A stretch of DNA of 64,000 bases from DAOTXR01 sp034435375 (lineage in GTDB: Bacteria > Chloroflexota > Anaerolineae > Aggregatilineales > UBA3940). Below the pieces are notes generated by a model that saw nothing but the letters and a program-made list of their open reading frames with translations, ran no database searches and was not told the origin of the DNA. Positions 27,130 to 35,504 of the stretch are shown one piece after another (the first letter of the stretch is position 1; each line of letters opens with the position of its first letter). Position numbers and translations under genes: made by a program. The DNA lies in assembly GCA_034435375.1 (NCBI GenBank), contig DAOTXR010000077.1, forward strand, positions 62,001 to 126,000. Reading direction: 5' to 3'.

Positions 27130-28818
27130 GTGACCCCCATTGGTGCTTTTACATTTGTGTTGCACAGCCATCTGCCGTATGCGCGAATGGCTGGCCGTTG
27201 GCCTCATGGTGAGGAGTGGATTCACGAGGCAGCTACTGAAACTTATATCCCGTTGATGGATGCCCTCTATGATCTCCGGGCAGAAGCTGTTCCATTCCGT
27301 TTGACCATCGGTTTGACCCCTATTCTTGTGGAGCAGCTCGCCGACGCGGATGTGGGAGATCATCTCGACGCTTACCTGGACGAGAAGATCGCCAGGGCAC
27401 AAAAAGACATCGTGCGCTTTGAGGAGGCCGAGAACCTGCATATGGCCTACCTAGCGCGTTTTTATACGCAGTGGTACGAGGGTGTCAAGCGGAGTTTCGA
27501 TGAACGTTATGGGCGCAATGTCGTACAAGCCTTCCGCCAGCTACAGGACGAGGGCTTGATCGAGATTGTGACCTGTGCGGCCACTCATGGCTACCTTCCG
27601 CTGCTCAGCCGCGATTCATCCATCTACGGCCAGATCCGCACAGGAATTGAGTCATACAGGGTCCACTTTGGGCGCGCGCCGCGCGCCATCTGGCTACCGG
27701 AGTGTGCCTATCGACCTGCCTACATCGACGATCAGGGCAGAAAACGCCCTGGCATCGAGCACTTTCTGCATGCCTTGGGCATTAGTCTGTTCTTCAGCGA
27801 GACACATACCATTGAGGGGGGACAGCCGGTGGGCGTGGCCGCCGGGGATGCAATCGGACCGTATGGCGAGATCAAGCGTCGCTATGTGATTCCGGTCCAG
27901 CAGGCTATCCCGCGCCGCAATGCGTCGACCTTTCTGCCTTACTATGTGTCCGATACAGCAGCGGGGATGAGCGCCGAACAGCACTCCGGCGTGGCAGTGA
28001 TCGGGCGAGACAACCGCACAGGAATGCAGGTCTGGTCTGCTGACTGGGGATATCCCGGTGATTACGATTACCGCGAGTTTCATAAGAAAGATAGTGTCTC
28101 TGGGCTGCAGTACTGGCGTGTGACGGGCGCTCGGGTCGACCTGGGTGCGAAGGATGAGTATCATCCTGACTGGGCAGCGTATAAGGTTGGTGAGCACGCG
28201 CGTCACTTTGCCTGGTTGGTTTCTGATCGGCTCAAGCAGTATCACAATGAGACCGGCAACTTTGGCCTGATTGCCTCCAACTACGATACGGAGCTGTTCG
28301 GGCACTGGTGGTTTGAAGGTGTGGAGTGGATCAAGCAGGTGCTCCGACACTTGGCTTCCGATCCAGCGGTTGAGTTGACCACGGCCAGCGACTTCGTTGA
28401 ACGCCATCCTCCTCAGGAAGTGCTGCATATCCCTGAAAGCTCGTGGGGGATGGGAGGCAATCACTGGACATGGGACAACCATGACACACACTGGATGTGG
28501 GCGCCGATCCACGCCGCCGAGGCCAGAATGGAAGTCCTGGTGGAGAAGTATCCTGATCCCACGCCAGATGAGGAAGCTGTGCTGAATCAGGCGGCGCGGG
28601 AGTTGCTCCTGCTTGAGTCAAGTGACTGGCCGTTCCTCGTGACGACCGGGCAAGCCCGCGAGTACGCCATCCGGCGCTTTACGCGGCATGTGGAGCGCTT
28701 CGAGGCGTTGGCTGCGTCGCTGGAGAAGAACCGACCGGACCGTCAGCTCGCGGACGAACTTTACCAGGTGGACAGGGTCTTCCCGGCGATCGATTACCGC
28801 TGGTTTGCTGCCCGCTGA
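27130..28818 (+). CDS. GH57 1,4-alpha-glucan branching enzyme
   Basis: A 562-residue GH57 protein (beta/alpha seven-barrel plus C-terminal DUF1957 helical domain) that forms alpha-1,6 branches in glycogen. The N-terminal FTFVLHSHLPYAR is the GH57 metal/His motif; IWLPECAYRP near residue 190 holds the nucleophile Glu, and YDTELFGHWWFEG near 386 the acid Asp. A long loop and the final domain match archaeal and thermophilic branching enzymes. Start is GTG at 27130 with AGAAGG about 10 nt upstream. First gene of an alpha-glucan operon with glgA and glgC, so it probably takes the place of GlgB. Confidence 0.93.
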   Translation: MTPIGAFTFVLHSHLPYARMAGRWPHGEEWIHEAATETYIPLMDALYDLRAEAVPFRLTIGLTPILVEQLADADVGDHLDAYLDEKIARAQKDIVRFEEAENLHMAYLARFYTQWYEGVKRSFDERYGRNVVQAFRQLQDEGLIEIVTCAATHGYLPLLSRDSSIYGQIRTGIESYRVHFGRAPRAIWLPECAYRPAYIDDQGRKRPGIEHFLHALGISLFFSETHTIEGGQPVGVAAGDAIGPYGEIKRRYVIPVQQAIPRRNASTFLPYYVSDTAAGMSAEQHSGVAVIGRDNRTGMQVWSADWGYPGDYDYREFHKKDSVSGLQYWRVTGARVDLGAKDEYHPDWAAYKVGEHARHFAWLVSDRLKQYHNETGNFGLIASNYDTELFGHWWFEGVEWIKQVLRHLASDPAVELTTASDFVERHPPQEVLHIPESSWGMGGNHWTWDNHDTHWMWAPIHAAEARMEVLVEKYPDPTPDEEAVLNQAARELLLLESSDWPFLVTTGQAREYAIRRFTRHVERFEALAASLEKNRPDRQLADELYQVDRVFPAIDYRWFAAR

Positions 28819-28906
28819 GAAGGCAAGCGCGTGTGGGGGCGTCGCAGGGTAGTCCAGGGGACTGCCTCGACTGAACTGTGGCATTGTCTCGGTCTGGAAG
28901 GCTCTC

Positions 28907-30355
28907 TTGAACGTTCTCTTTATTGCGGCTGAATGTGCACCGTTCGTCAAGGTCGGTGGGCTGGGCGATGTGGTTGGCGCGCTGCCTAATGCCTTGAGCC
29001 GTCTGGGGCATTCTGTTCGTGTCATTGTCCCTCACCATGGCGTAGTCGAGGATGCCTACTTCGAGATCAAGCTCGTCGATACGTTTCCCATGCTGTGGAA
29101 CGAGGGCACAGTGCGTGTCGAAGTTTCAGGGGTGGCACGCGACGGCGTGCAGTACTACTTTGTCCGGGGTTGGCCGTTCTTCAGCGGACACGAGAAGTTC
29201 ATCTATCACTTTGATGAGGGCATCGACGTCGGGCGGTTCCTGTTCCTGTCCGCTGCGGCGTTGCAATGGGTCAAGCGACTGGCTGCAAGCGAGGGCTGGA
29301 AGCCCGACGTTTACCATGTACATGACTGGCATACGGGGCTCGTGCCCTACCTGCTCACCCAGGTTTATTATGACGATCCTGTGTTGGGCAGTGCGGCCTC
29401 GTTGTTCTCCATTCATAACCTGCGTTATCAGGGGTGGGGGATTGGGTGGCACCTCAAGCGGGCTGGGCTTCCGCCTGTGGACCATGTTTTGTTGCATGCT
29501 GTGAACCGGACCGACAATGCCCTGGCGGTTGGACTGGCCTACAGCACCATGCTAAGCACGGTCAGCCCACGTTATGCCCAGGAGATTGTCGCCCCCGAGG
29601 GCGGATATGGCCTCGATGGGTTGTTGCATGCACGCCTAATGCGGCTGGTGGGCATCCTGAATGGGATCGACACGCGACGGTGGGATCCAGCGTCCAGTGA
29701 GAACATTCCTCAGCGGTTTGATGCCCGCTCGCTTGATCGGCGCGTGAGGAATAAACTCGAGTTGCAGGCTGAACTAGGGCTGCCACAGCGTGCTGATGTA
29801 CCTCTGCTAGGTACGGTGACTCGCCTGGTTGAGCAGAAGGGGCCGGCTATTATGGCCCCGATGGTGCGCCACCTGCTCTCGAGCGCCGATGTGCAGTTCG
29901 TGCTGCTAGGGACGGGGCACTATCAGTACGAGAACGATGCCTGGTGGATCGGCCACGACTTCCCCGGTAAAGCGGCCATCCGGCTGAACTTTGATGAGGC
30001 GCTTTCGGAGCGCATTTACGCGGGGTGCGATCTGTTCCTGATGCCCTCACTGTTTGAACCGTGTGGCATTGGGCAGATGATCGCGATGCGCTATGGTGCG
30101 TTGCCTGTGGTCCGTGCAGTGGGTGGCCTGATCGACACGGTGCGCCCCGATGTAGGCTTTCTGTTTGCCGACTTCCATCCCAGTGCATTGGGCTGGGCCG
30201 TGGAGCGGGCACTCGATGTGTACCGCAATGAGCCGGAGGAGTGGCGTGCTCGACAGCAGCGTGCGATGGCTCTAGATTTTTCGTGGGAGGGATCGGCGCG
30301 GCGTTATGTAGACCTGTACGAGCAGACCATGGCTGTTCGCCGCAGCTATATCTGA
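28907..30355 (+). CDS. glgA: Glycogen synthase (ADP-glucose, GT5)
   Basis: A 482-residue GT-B enzyme that adds glucose from ADP-glucose to the non-reducing end of glycogen. KVGGLGDVVGALP at residues 15-27 is the ADP-glucose contact; PDVYHVHDWHTGLVP and SLFEPCGIGQMIAMRYG near 375 hold the HDWHTG and catalytic Glu motifs of the family. The start is TTG at 28907, close behind GGAAGG; other starts are inconsistent with the family N-terminus. It is followed by glgC after about 40 nt. Confidence 0.96.
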   Translation: MNVLFIAAECAPFVKVGGLGDVVGALPNALSRLGHSVRVIVPHHGVVEDAYFEIKLVDTFPMLWNEGTVRVEVSGVARDGVQYYFVRGWPFFSGHEKFIYHFDEGIDVGRFLFLSAAALQWVKRLAASEGWKPDVYHVHDWHTGLVPYLLTQVYYDDPVLGSAASLFSIHNLRYQGWGIGWHLKRAGLPPVDHVLLHAVNRTDNALAVGLAYSTMLSTVSPRYAQEIVAPEGGYGLDGLLHARLMRLVGILNGIDTRRWDPASSENIPQRFDARSLDRRVRNKLELQAELGLPQRADVPLLGTVTRLVEQKGPAIMAPMVRHLLSSADVQFVLLGTGHYQYENDAWWIGHDFPGKAAIRLNFDEALSERIYAGCDLFLMPSLFEPCGIGQMIAMRYGALPVVRAVGGLIDTVRPDVGFLFADFHPSALGWAVERALDVYRNEPEEWRARQQRAMALDFSWEGSARRYVDLYEQTMAVRRSYI

Positions 30356-30398
30356 TACACGTATGTATGGACCAGTTCTGCGGAGGGCATCAACCATC

Positions 30399-31661
30399 AT
30401 GAGGGTGCGTGCTGTCATTATGGCTGGCGGGGCGGGGACTCGCCTGGGGGTGTTGACGCGGAAGCGGGCCAAGCCAGCGGTCCCCTTTGCGGGTAAGTAC
30501 CGAATCATTGACTTTACGCTGTCGAACTGTGTAAACTCGAACATCTTTGACGTGATCATCCTGACCCAGTATCGGCCCCATTCGTTGAATGAACACATCG
30601 GCAAGGGCCGTCACTGGGACCTGGACCGGTCGTTCAGTGGTGGTGTGACTTTGCTTCAGCCGTTCACGGGGCGAGATGACTCGGACTGGTATGCTGGAAC
30701 CGCCGATGCCGTCTACCAGAATCTCAATTTTGTGCGCCAGGGCGAGCCCGACCTCATCCTGATTCTGTCTGGCGATCATGTCTATGAGATGAACTATGGC
30801 CACCCGATCAACTTTCACCAGGAGCATGGCGCTGACGCGACCCTCTGCACGATCAATGTGCCCTTGGAGCAGGCAGGGCGTTTGGGTATCCTGGATGCTG
30901 ATAAAAACAACCGGGTGCGTGCATTCTATGAAAAGCCTGCTAAACCGATCAGCACCCTAGCATCCATGGGGGTGTACGTTTTTCGGCTGGATGTGCTCGA
31001 GCGCGTGCTCCGTGAGGATGCTGCCCGCTCCAGCTCATCTCACGACTTTGGCAAAGACATCATCCCACGGATGATCGAGGATAACCTCAAGGTCTACGCC
31101 TATCCCTTTTCTGGCTACTGGGTTGACGTGGGAACGGTGGACGCGTACTGGGAAACCCACATGGACTTGGTGCGGCACCCTCCTGCGCTGGATCTCACCG
31201 ATCGATCGTGGGTTATTCACACCCGCAGTGAGGAGCGCCCACCCGTACGCATCGAGGCCGGGGCAGTTATTGCCGACAGTCTGATCACCGACGGCTCGGT
31301 GATAGCCGGAGGAGCGCGCGTTGAGCGATCGGTCCTGTCACCTGGCGTCTATGTGGGACCGGATGCAATCGTTCGTGAGTCGGTGATTCTGACGGACTCC
31401 TATGTTGAGGCTGGAGCGGTGGTCGAGCGGGCAGTGATCGATAAGAATTGTGTGATCGGCCACAATGCCCGTGTTGGTCGGATCGAAGAGGGGGCTGATG
31501 GTTTGGGGATTGTGACCATCGGCAAAAACACGCATCTGCCGACTGGCATTGTCGTTGGGCGTGGGGTGCGGGTTGGATCAGACCTGAGGGCGGACGATTT
31601 CACACAAAGTGAGATCCCTGAGAACGCGACCATCCCTTCAGGCAACCGTGAATACTACTGA
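30399..31661 (+). CDS. glgC: Glucose-1-phosphate adenylyltransferase
   Basis: A 420-residue enzyme producing ADP-glucose and pyrophosphate from ATP and glucose 1-phosphate, the committed step of glycogen synthesis. The N-terminal GGAGTRL loop, KPAVPFAGKYRIIDF (allosteric and substrate residues), WYAGTADAVYQN, LILSGDHVYEM and FYEKPAKP are clear. A left-handed beta-helix (about residues 290-410) follows. It probably responds to glycolytic intermediates, as the family does. The start is ATG 30399, which fits the family; an ATG at 30363 would add 12 residues. Confidence 0.97.
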   Translation: MRVRAVIMAGGAGTRLGVLTRKRAKPAVPFAGKYRIIDFTLSNCVNSNIFDVIILTQYRPHSLNEHIGKGRHWDLDRSFSGGVTLLQPFTGRDDSDWYAGTADAVYQNLNFVRQGEPDLILILSGDHVYEMNYGHPINFHQEHGADATLCTINVPLEQAGRLGILDADKNNRVRAFYEKPAKPISTLASMGVYVFRLDVLERVLREDAARSSSSHDFGKDIIPRMIEDNLKVYAYPFSGYWVDVGTVDAYWETHMDLVRHPPALDLTDRSWVIHTRSEERPPVRIEAGAVIADSLITDGSVIAGGARVERSVLSPGVYVGPDAIVRESVILTDSYVEAGAVVERAVIDKNCVIGHNARVGRIEEGADGLGIVTIGKNTHLPTGIVVGRGVRVGSDLRADDFTQSEIPENATIPSGNREYY

Positions 31662-31771
31662 TCAGATTTGAATTGATTTGCTGCTGTAAGCCAGGGCAGT
31701 AACTGGGTGCCCAATCGGCGCACCCTACGCTCACGTTTGAACTCCCTAGCCAAGAAGGGTCTGCGACGGTC
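31662..31771. other. Intercistronic hairpin between glgC and the second GH57 gene
   Basis: GGGTGC near 31706 pairs with GCACCC near 31720 to form a 6-bp hairpin. No T-run follows, so this looks like an internal processing or attenuation site at most. Confidence 0.25.
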
Positions 31772-33958
31772 ATGTCACCACGAATTTATCTCTCACTGGC
31801 AATTCACAATCACCAGCCGGTTGGCAATTTTGGATGGGTCTTCGAGGAAGCTTACGAGAAAGCATATCTGCCCATGGTCGAGTGCCTGGAGAAACATCCG
31901 GCCATTCGGCTGGCGCTGCACTACACCGGCCCGCTGCGGGATTGGCTGGTTGAGAACCAGCCGGATTTCTTCCCACGCCTGCGGCGATTGGTCGAGCGGG
32001 GCCAGGTTGAGATCATGAGCGGTGCTTACTATGAGCCTATCCTTGTCTCGCTACGCGATATGGATAAGCTTGGCCAGATCCGCAAGCAGATGGACTCAGT
32101 CCGAGAGGACTTCGGCTATGAGGCAACCGGCCTGTGGCTGGCAGAGCGGGTCTGGGAGCCACACTTGCCGTCCTCGCTGCACGAAGCTGGGATCCAATAC
32201 ACCATTGTCGACGATGCGCACTTTAAGGCCGTTGGTTACACTGACGACGACCTGCTGGGCTATTATGTCACTGAGGAACGTGGTCGCACACTGAAGGTCT
32301 TCGTAACCTCTATGCCGCTGCGCTACTCGATCCCATGGAGACCAGTGGAAGAGGTCATCCGCTGGCTGCGAGATCAGGCTGACGCTGAGGATCGTACCGG
32401 GCGCTACTTGGGGCGTCCTAAAGTTGCTGTGATGGGTGACGATGGTGAGAAATTCGGCATGTGGCCTGCCACCTACGAACATTGCTGGGTCAATGGTTGG
32501 ATGGATCACTTTTTTACTGCGCTCGAGCAGAACTCTGAGTGGGTGCAGACCATTCCTCCTGGCGAGGTGGCGCGAGATTTCCTGAGCCTAGGGCGCATCT
32601 ACCTGCCGACCTCGTCATATGATGAGATGGGTGAGTGGGCGATGCCACCTGATGCGGCCTGGGAGTTGCCCCATCTGAAACACCAGTTGCAGCGTGAGGG
32701 ACGTTCCGATGTGGTGAAGTACATGCGCGGCGGCCTGTGGCGACAGTTCATGGTCAAATATCCGGAGGTGAATCAGCTTCATAAGAAAGCCATGCGAGTC
32801 AGTGAGAAGGTTCACGCTATGGCCGCTGGCGAACGCAAGCAACGTGCTCTGGACCGTCTATGGGCCGGGCAGTGCAATTGCGGTTATTGGCATGGCGTAT
32901 TCGGCGGCATTTATCTGTTCCACATTCGGCAGGCAGACTATGCCTGCCTGATCGACGCGGAGAACATCGCTGACGGTCTCGACATCGACCCTGACCGGGC
33001 GTTTGTGCATGTCGACGTGCTGGATTTTGACGGTGACGCGATTGACGATGTGGTAATTACCAGCGATCGCCAGTCGCTCATTGTTGACCTCGATCAGGGA
33101 GGATCCCTGGTCGAATGGGATTTTCGTCCCGTCTCTTACAATCTAATCAATGTGCTCACCCGTCGCCGTGAGGGTTATCATAAGGACCTGATCGATGCGG
33201 CAGCTAATGGATCAATCGTAACGCCGGAGACGCAGGCTCAGGTTCCGGAGAGGAAAATCGAAAGCATTCATACTGAAGTGGTACGTGCTCGTGAGCCAGG
33301 TCTGCATACCAAGTTGATCTACGATTGGCATCGCCGGGCTACGTTGCTCGATCATTTCTTGGGCCCAGATGCGACGCTCGATGGTTTTTATCGCAGCCAG
33401 TATTCTGAGTTAGGTGACTTTGTTAATCAGCCGTTTGATTACGCGCTAGCGCAGAGCGCTGATGGTGCCACTGTCCTCACGTTGCGTCGTGAGGGCAATG
33501 TCTGGCAAGGGGCCGTCCTGCTGCCGGTCACGGTTGAGAAAGTCCTGACTGTGCGACCTGGCAGCGACAGCCTGTCCGTCGTCTACACCGTCACCAACGG
33601 CGACAGCGGTGAGCTGGATACACGCTTCGGCATCGAGATGAACTGGGGGCTGGCTGGCGGCAACGATGATCACACCTATGTTGCCGTTGGCTTCGGACGC
33701 TACTCGTTTGGTGATATTGCGTCCAACGACGAAGTAGCCGACTACACCATCACCACCAAGCTGTGGAAGATGGAGATCGGTGTGAGCGTCGATCGCTTGG
33801 CGTCCTTGTGGCGCTTCCCACTGGAGACTATCTCGGCTTCTGAGGGGGGGTTTGAGCGCAACTATCAGGGCACCGCCATGCTGTACTGGTGGCCAATCCG
33901 CCTGGCCCGGGGGGCTAGCTGGCGCACAACCCTATCTTTTACTCTGAGGCGGCTATAA
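31772..33958 (+). CDS. GH57 4-alpha-glucanotransferase / alpha-amylase with DUF1925-DUF1926
   Basis: A 728-residue GH57 protein like the Thermococcus 4-alpha-glucanotransferase. SLAIHNHQPVGNF at the N-terminus is the His motif. The nucleophile Glu lies in LWLAERVWEP (about residue 124) and the acid Asp in VMGDDGEKFGMWP (about 223). The middle holds DUF1925 (NCGYWHGVFGGIYL near 372) and the last 300 residues the beta-rich DUF1926. Such enzymes disproportionate maltooligosaccharides or hydrolyse starch; without a signal peptide it acts in the cytoplasm. It lies in the same operon as glgA and glgC. Confidence 0.92.
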   Translation: MSPRIYLSLAIHNHQPVGNFGWVFEEAYEKAYLPMVECLEKHPAIRLALHYTGPLRDWLVENQPDFFPRLRRLVERGQVEIMSGAYYEPILVSLRDMDKLGQIRKQMDSVREDFGYEATGLWLAERVWEPHLPSSLHEAGIQYTIVDDAHFKAVGYTDDDLLGYYVTEERGRTLKVFVTSMPLRYSIPWRPVEEVIRWLRDQADAEDRTGRYLGRPKVAVMGDDGEKFGMWPATYEHCWVNGWMDHFFTALEQNSEWVQTIPPGEVARDFLSLGRIYLPTSSYDEMGEWAMPPDAAWELPHLKHQLQREGRSDVVKYMRGGLWRQFMVKYPEVNQLHKKAMRVSEKVHAMAAGERKQRALDRLWAGQCNCGYWHGVFGGIYLFHIRQADYACLIDAENIADGLDIDPDRAFVHVDVLDFDGDAIDDVVITSDRQSLIVDLDQGGSLVEWDFRPVSYNLINVLTRRREGYHKDLIDAAANGSIVTPETQAQVPERKIESIHTEVVRAREPGLHTKLIYDWHRRATLLDHFLGPDATLDGFYRSQYSELGDFVNQPFDYALAQSADGATVLTLRREGNVWQGAVLLPVTVEKVLTVRPGSDSLSVVYTVTNGDSGELDTRFGIEMNWGLAGGNDDHTYVAVGFGRYSFGDIASNDEVADYTITTKLWKMEIGVSVDRLASLWRFPLETISASEGGFERNYQGTAMLYWWPIRLARGASWRTTLSFTLRRL

Positions 33959-34008
33959 CGGCTGGAGAAGTGGTCGTGTAGCCGCGCGAGAAGGTAGGTA
34001 GAGACACC

Positions 34009-35409
34009 ATGATTGGCTCGAGATACCTGTGTATCCACTGTCATTTCTATCAACCACCACGTGGCAACCCGTTTAACGAGGAGTCGCTAGTCGAACTCGA
34101 TGCTGCACCGTTCAGGAACTGGAACGAACGTGTTACGCACCAGTGCTACCAACCTAACGCTGCGCTGGGCAACTTTGAGCACATCTCGTTCAATCTAGGC
34201 GAGACGCTGGCTTCCTGGCTTTTTGATCACGCGCCAGAGACCTATCATCGCATTATCCAGTCCGATGCTGTACATCTGAGTCAATATGGGATCGGCAACG
34301 CCATCGCCCAGCCGGTACACCATACCATTCTGCCGCTGTCTCGCTATGAAGACAAAGTAACACAGGTGGCCTGGGGCAAAGCGGTGTTTGAGCATCGTTT
34401 TGGCCGCTCAACGCGCGGCATGTGGCTGCCTGAAATGGCTGTGGACCTCGAAACACTTGAAGTGTTAGTGGACCAGGGTATTGAGTGGACGATTCTGACG
34501 GAGAGGCAAGTTGAGGGCAAAGGCTCAGGGGCCGGGCCGTTCTGGGTTAAGCTGCCAGGTGGCAGGAAGATGAGAATCTTTGTCCGTGACGAGACGCTAT
34601 CCAATGACATTGCTTTCAACCTGGGCAACTTCGGTGGAGCTGGGCGATGGGCCCGCGAGGTGCTCGTCCCGCGCCGCCGTGATGCTGGCTCGTTGACGTT
34701 AATCGCCACCGATGGGGAGACATTTGGCCACCACTGGCTGGGCGAAGAGCAGTTCCTGCACTGGCTGGTGCACTACGAGGCCCTGGCGGCGGGATACGAG
34801 ATGATCACGCTTGGGCGCTATGCCCAGCTCTCGCCTCCGGTGTCCGAGGTCACTATCAAGGAGAACTCGTCCTGGAGTTGTGGCCATGGCCTGGCACGCT
34901 GGGCCACCGGCTGTAGTTGCACACCCGGCGATCCTGCCTGGAAAGGAGCCATTCGCCGCGCGCTCGACAATGTATGTTTCGAGTTGGATGGCATCTATAA
35001 GGACTTTGCAGGCAGCATTGACGGAGTCGATCCTCTTGCTCTGCGCAATGCCTATATCGACGTGGTGCTCGGAAAGGTGGCCTACGGGCAGTTCCTGAAG
35101 GAGCAGTCAATCACTGCCAAGGACAACCGCGCCAAACCGCTGATGAAGTTGGTCGAGGCGCAATATTATCGCCAGAGGATGTATGCAAGTTGCGTCTTCT
35201 TCTTCCCGGAACTCAACGCGCACTCGACGATCTATGGCATTGCAAATGCTGCCTATGCTATCAAGCTCACCCGAGAAGCGACCGGGACCGATCTCTCGGC
35301 TAACTTCCGCCGTGACCTGAGTATCGCTGTCCAGCGCGATGCCAAGACCGGTCAACTGGTCGTGGGATCGAACCTGTTTGACGAGGTGATGAGGCGGCTG
35401 GAGAAGTAG
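34009..35409 (+). CDS. GH57/DUF3536 glycosyl hydrolase
   Basis: A 466-residue GH57 member with the DUF3536 C-terminal part. LCIHCHFYQPPRGNPF is the N-terminal motif; MWLPEMAVD (about residue 142) holds the expected catalytic Glu and IATDGETFGHHW (about 235) the Asp. KENSSWSCGHGLARW and YASCVFFFPELNAHST are hallmarks of DUF3536. Many relatives are larger (around 800 residues), so this is a shorter version. Substrate is unknown but the neighbours point to alpha-glucans. Same operon as the other GH57 genes, 50 nt after the previous one. Confidence 0.87.
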   Translation: MIGSRYLCIHCHFYQPPRGNPFNEESLVELDAAPFRNWNERVTHQCYQPNAALGNFEHISFNLGETLASWLFDHAPETYHRIIQSDAVHLSQYGIGNAIAQPVHHTILPLSRYEDKVTQVAWGKAVFEHRFGRSTRGMWLPEMAVDLETLEVLVDQGIEWTILTERQVEGKGSGAGPFWVKLPGGRKMRIFVRDETLSNDIAFNLGNFGGAGRWAREVLVPRRRDAGSLTLIATDGETFGHHWLGEEQFLHWLVHYEALAAGYEMITLGRYAQLSPPVSEVTIKENSSWSCGHGLARWATGCSCTPGDPAWKGAIRRALDNVCFELDGIYKDFAGSIDGVDPLALRNAYIDVVLGKVAYGQFLKEQSITAKDNRAKPLMKLVEAQYYRQRMYASCVFFFPELNAHSTIYGIANAAYAIKLTREATGTDLSANFRRDLSIAVQRDAKTGQLVVGSNLFDEVMRRLEK

Positions 35410-35504
35410 CTAGATGTCCACCTGGGGAGCGATCCTGATCCCAAGGAGTTGGCGAAGCGGGGCAAGCATAGCCCCTGCCGTAGTTGCATTTCAGGGCTTC
35501 TAGC

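Noticed and set aside
35410..35504. Terminator between the GH57/DUF3536 and transglycosylase genes
   Set aside because: GGGGC/GCCCC hairpin near 35460-35476 exists but has no T-run on either strand.
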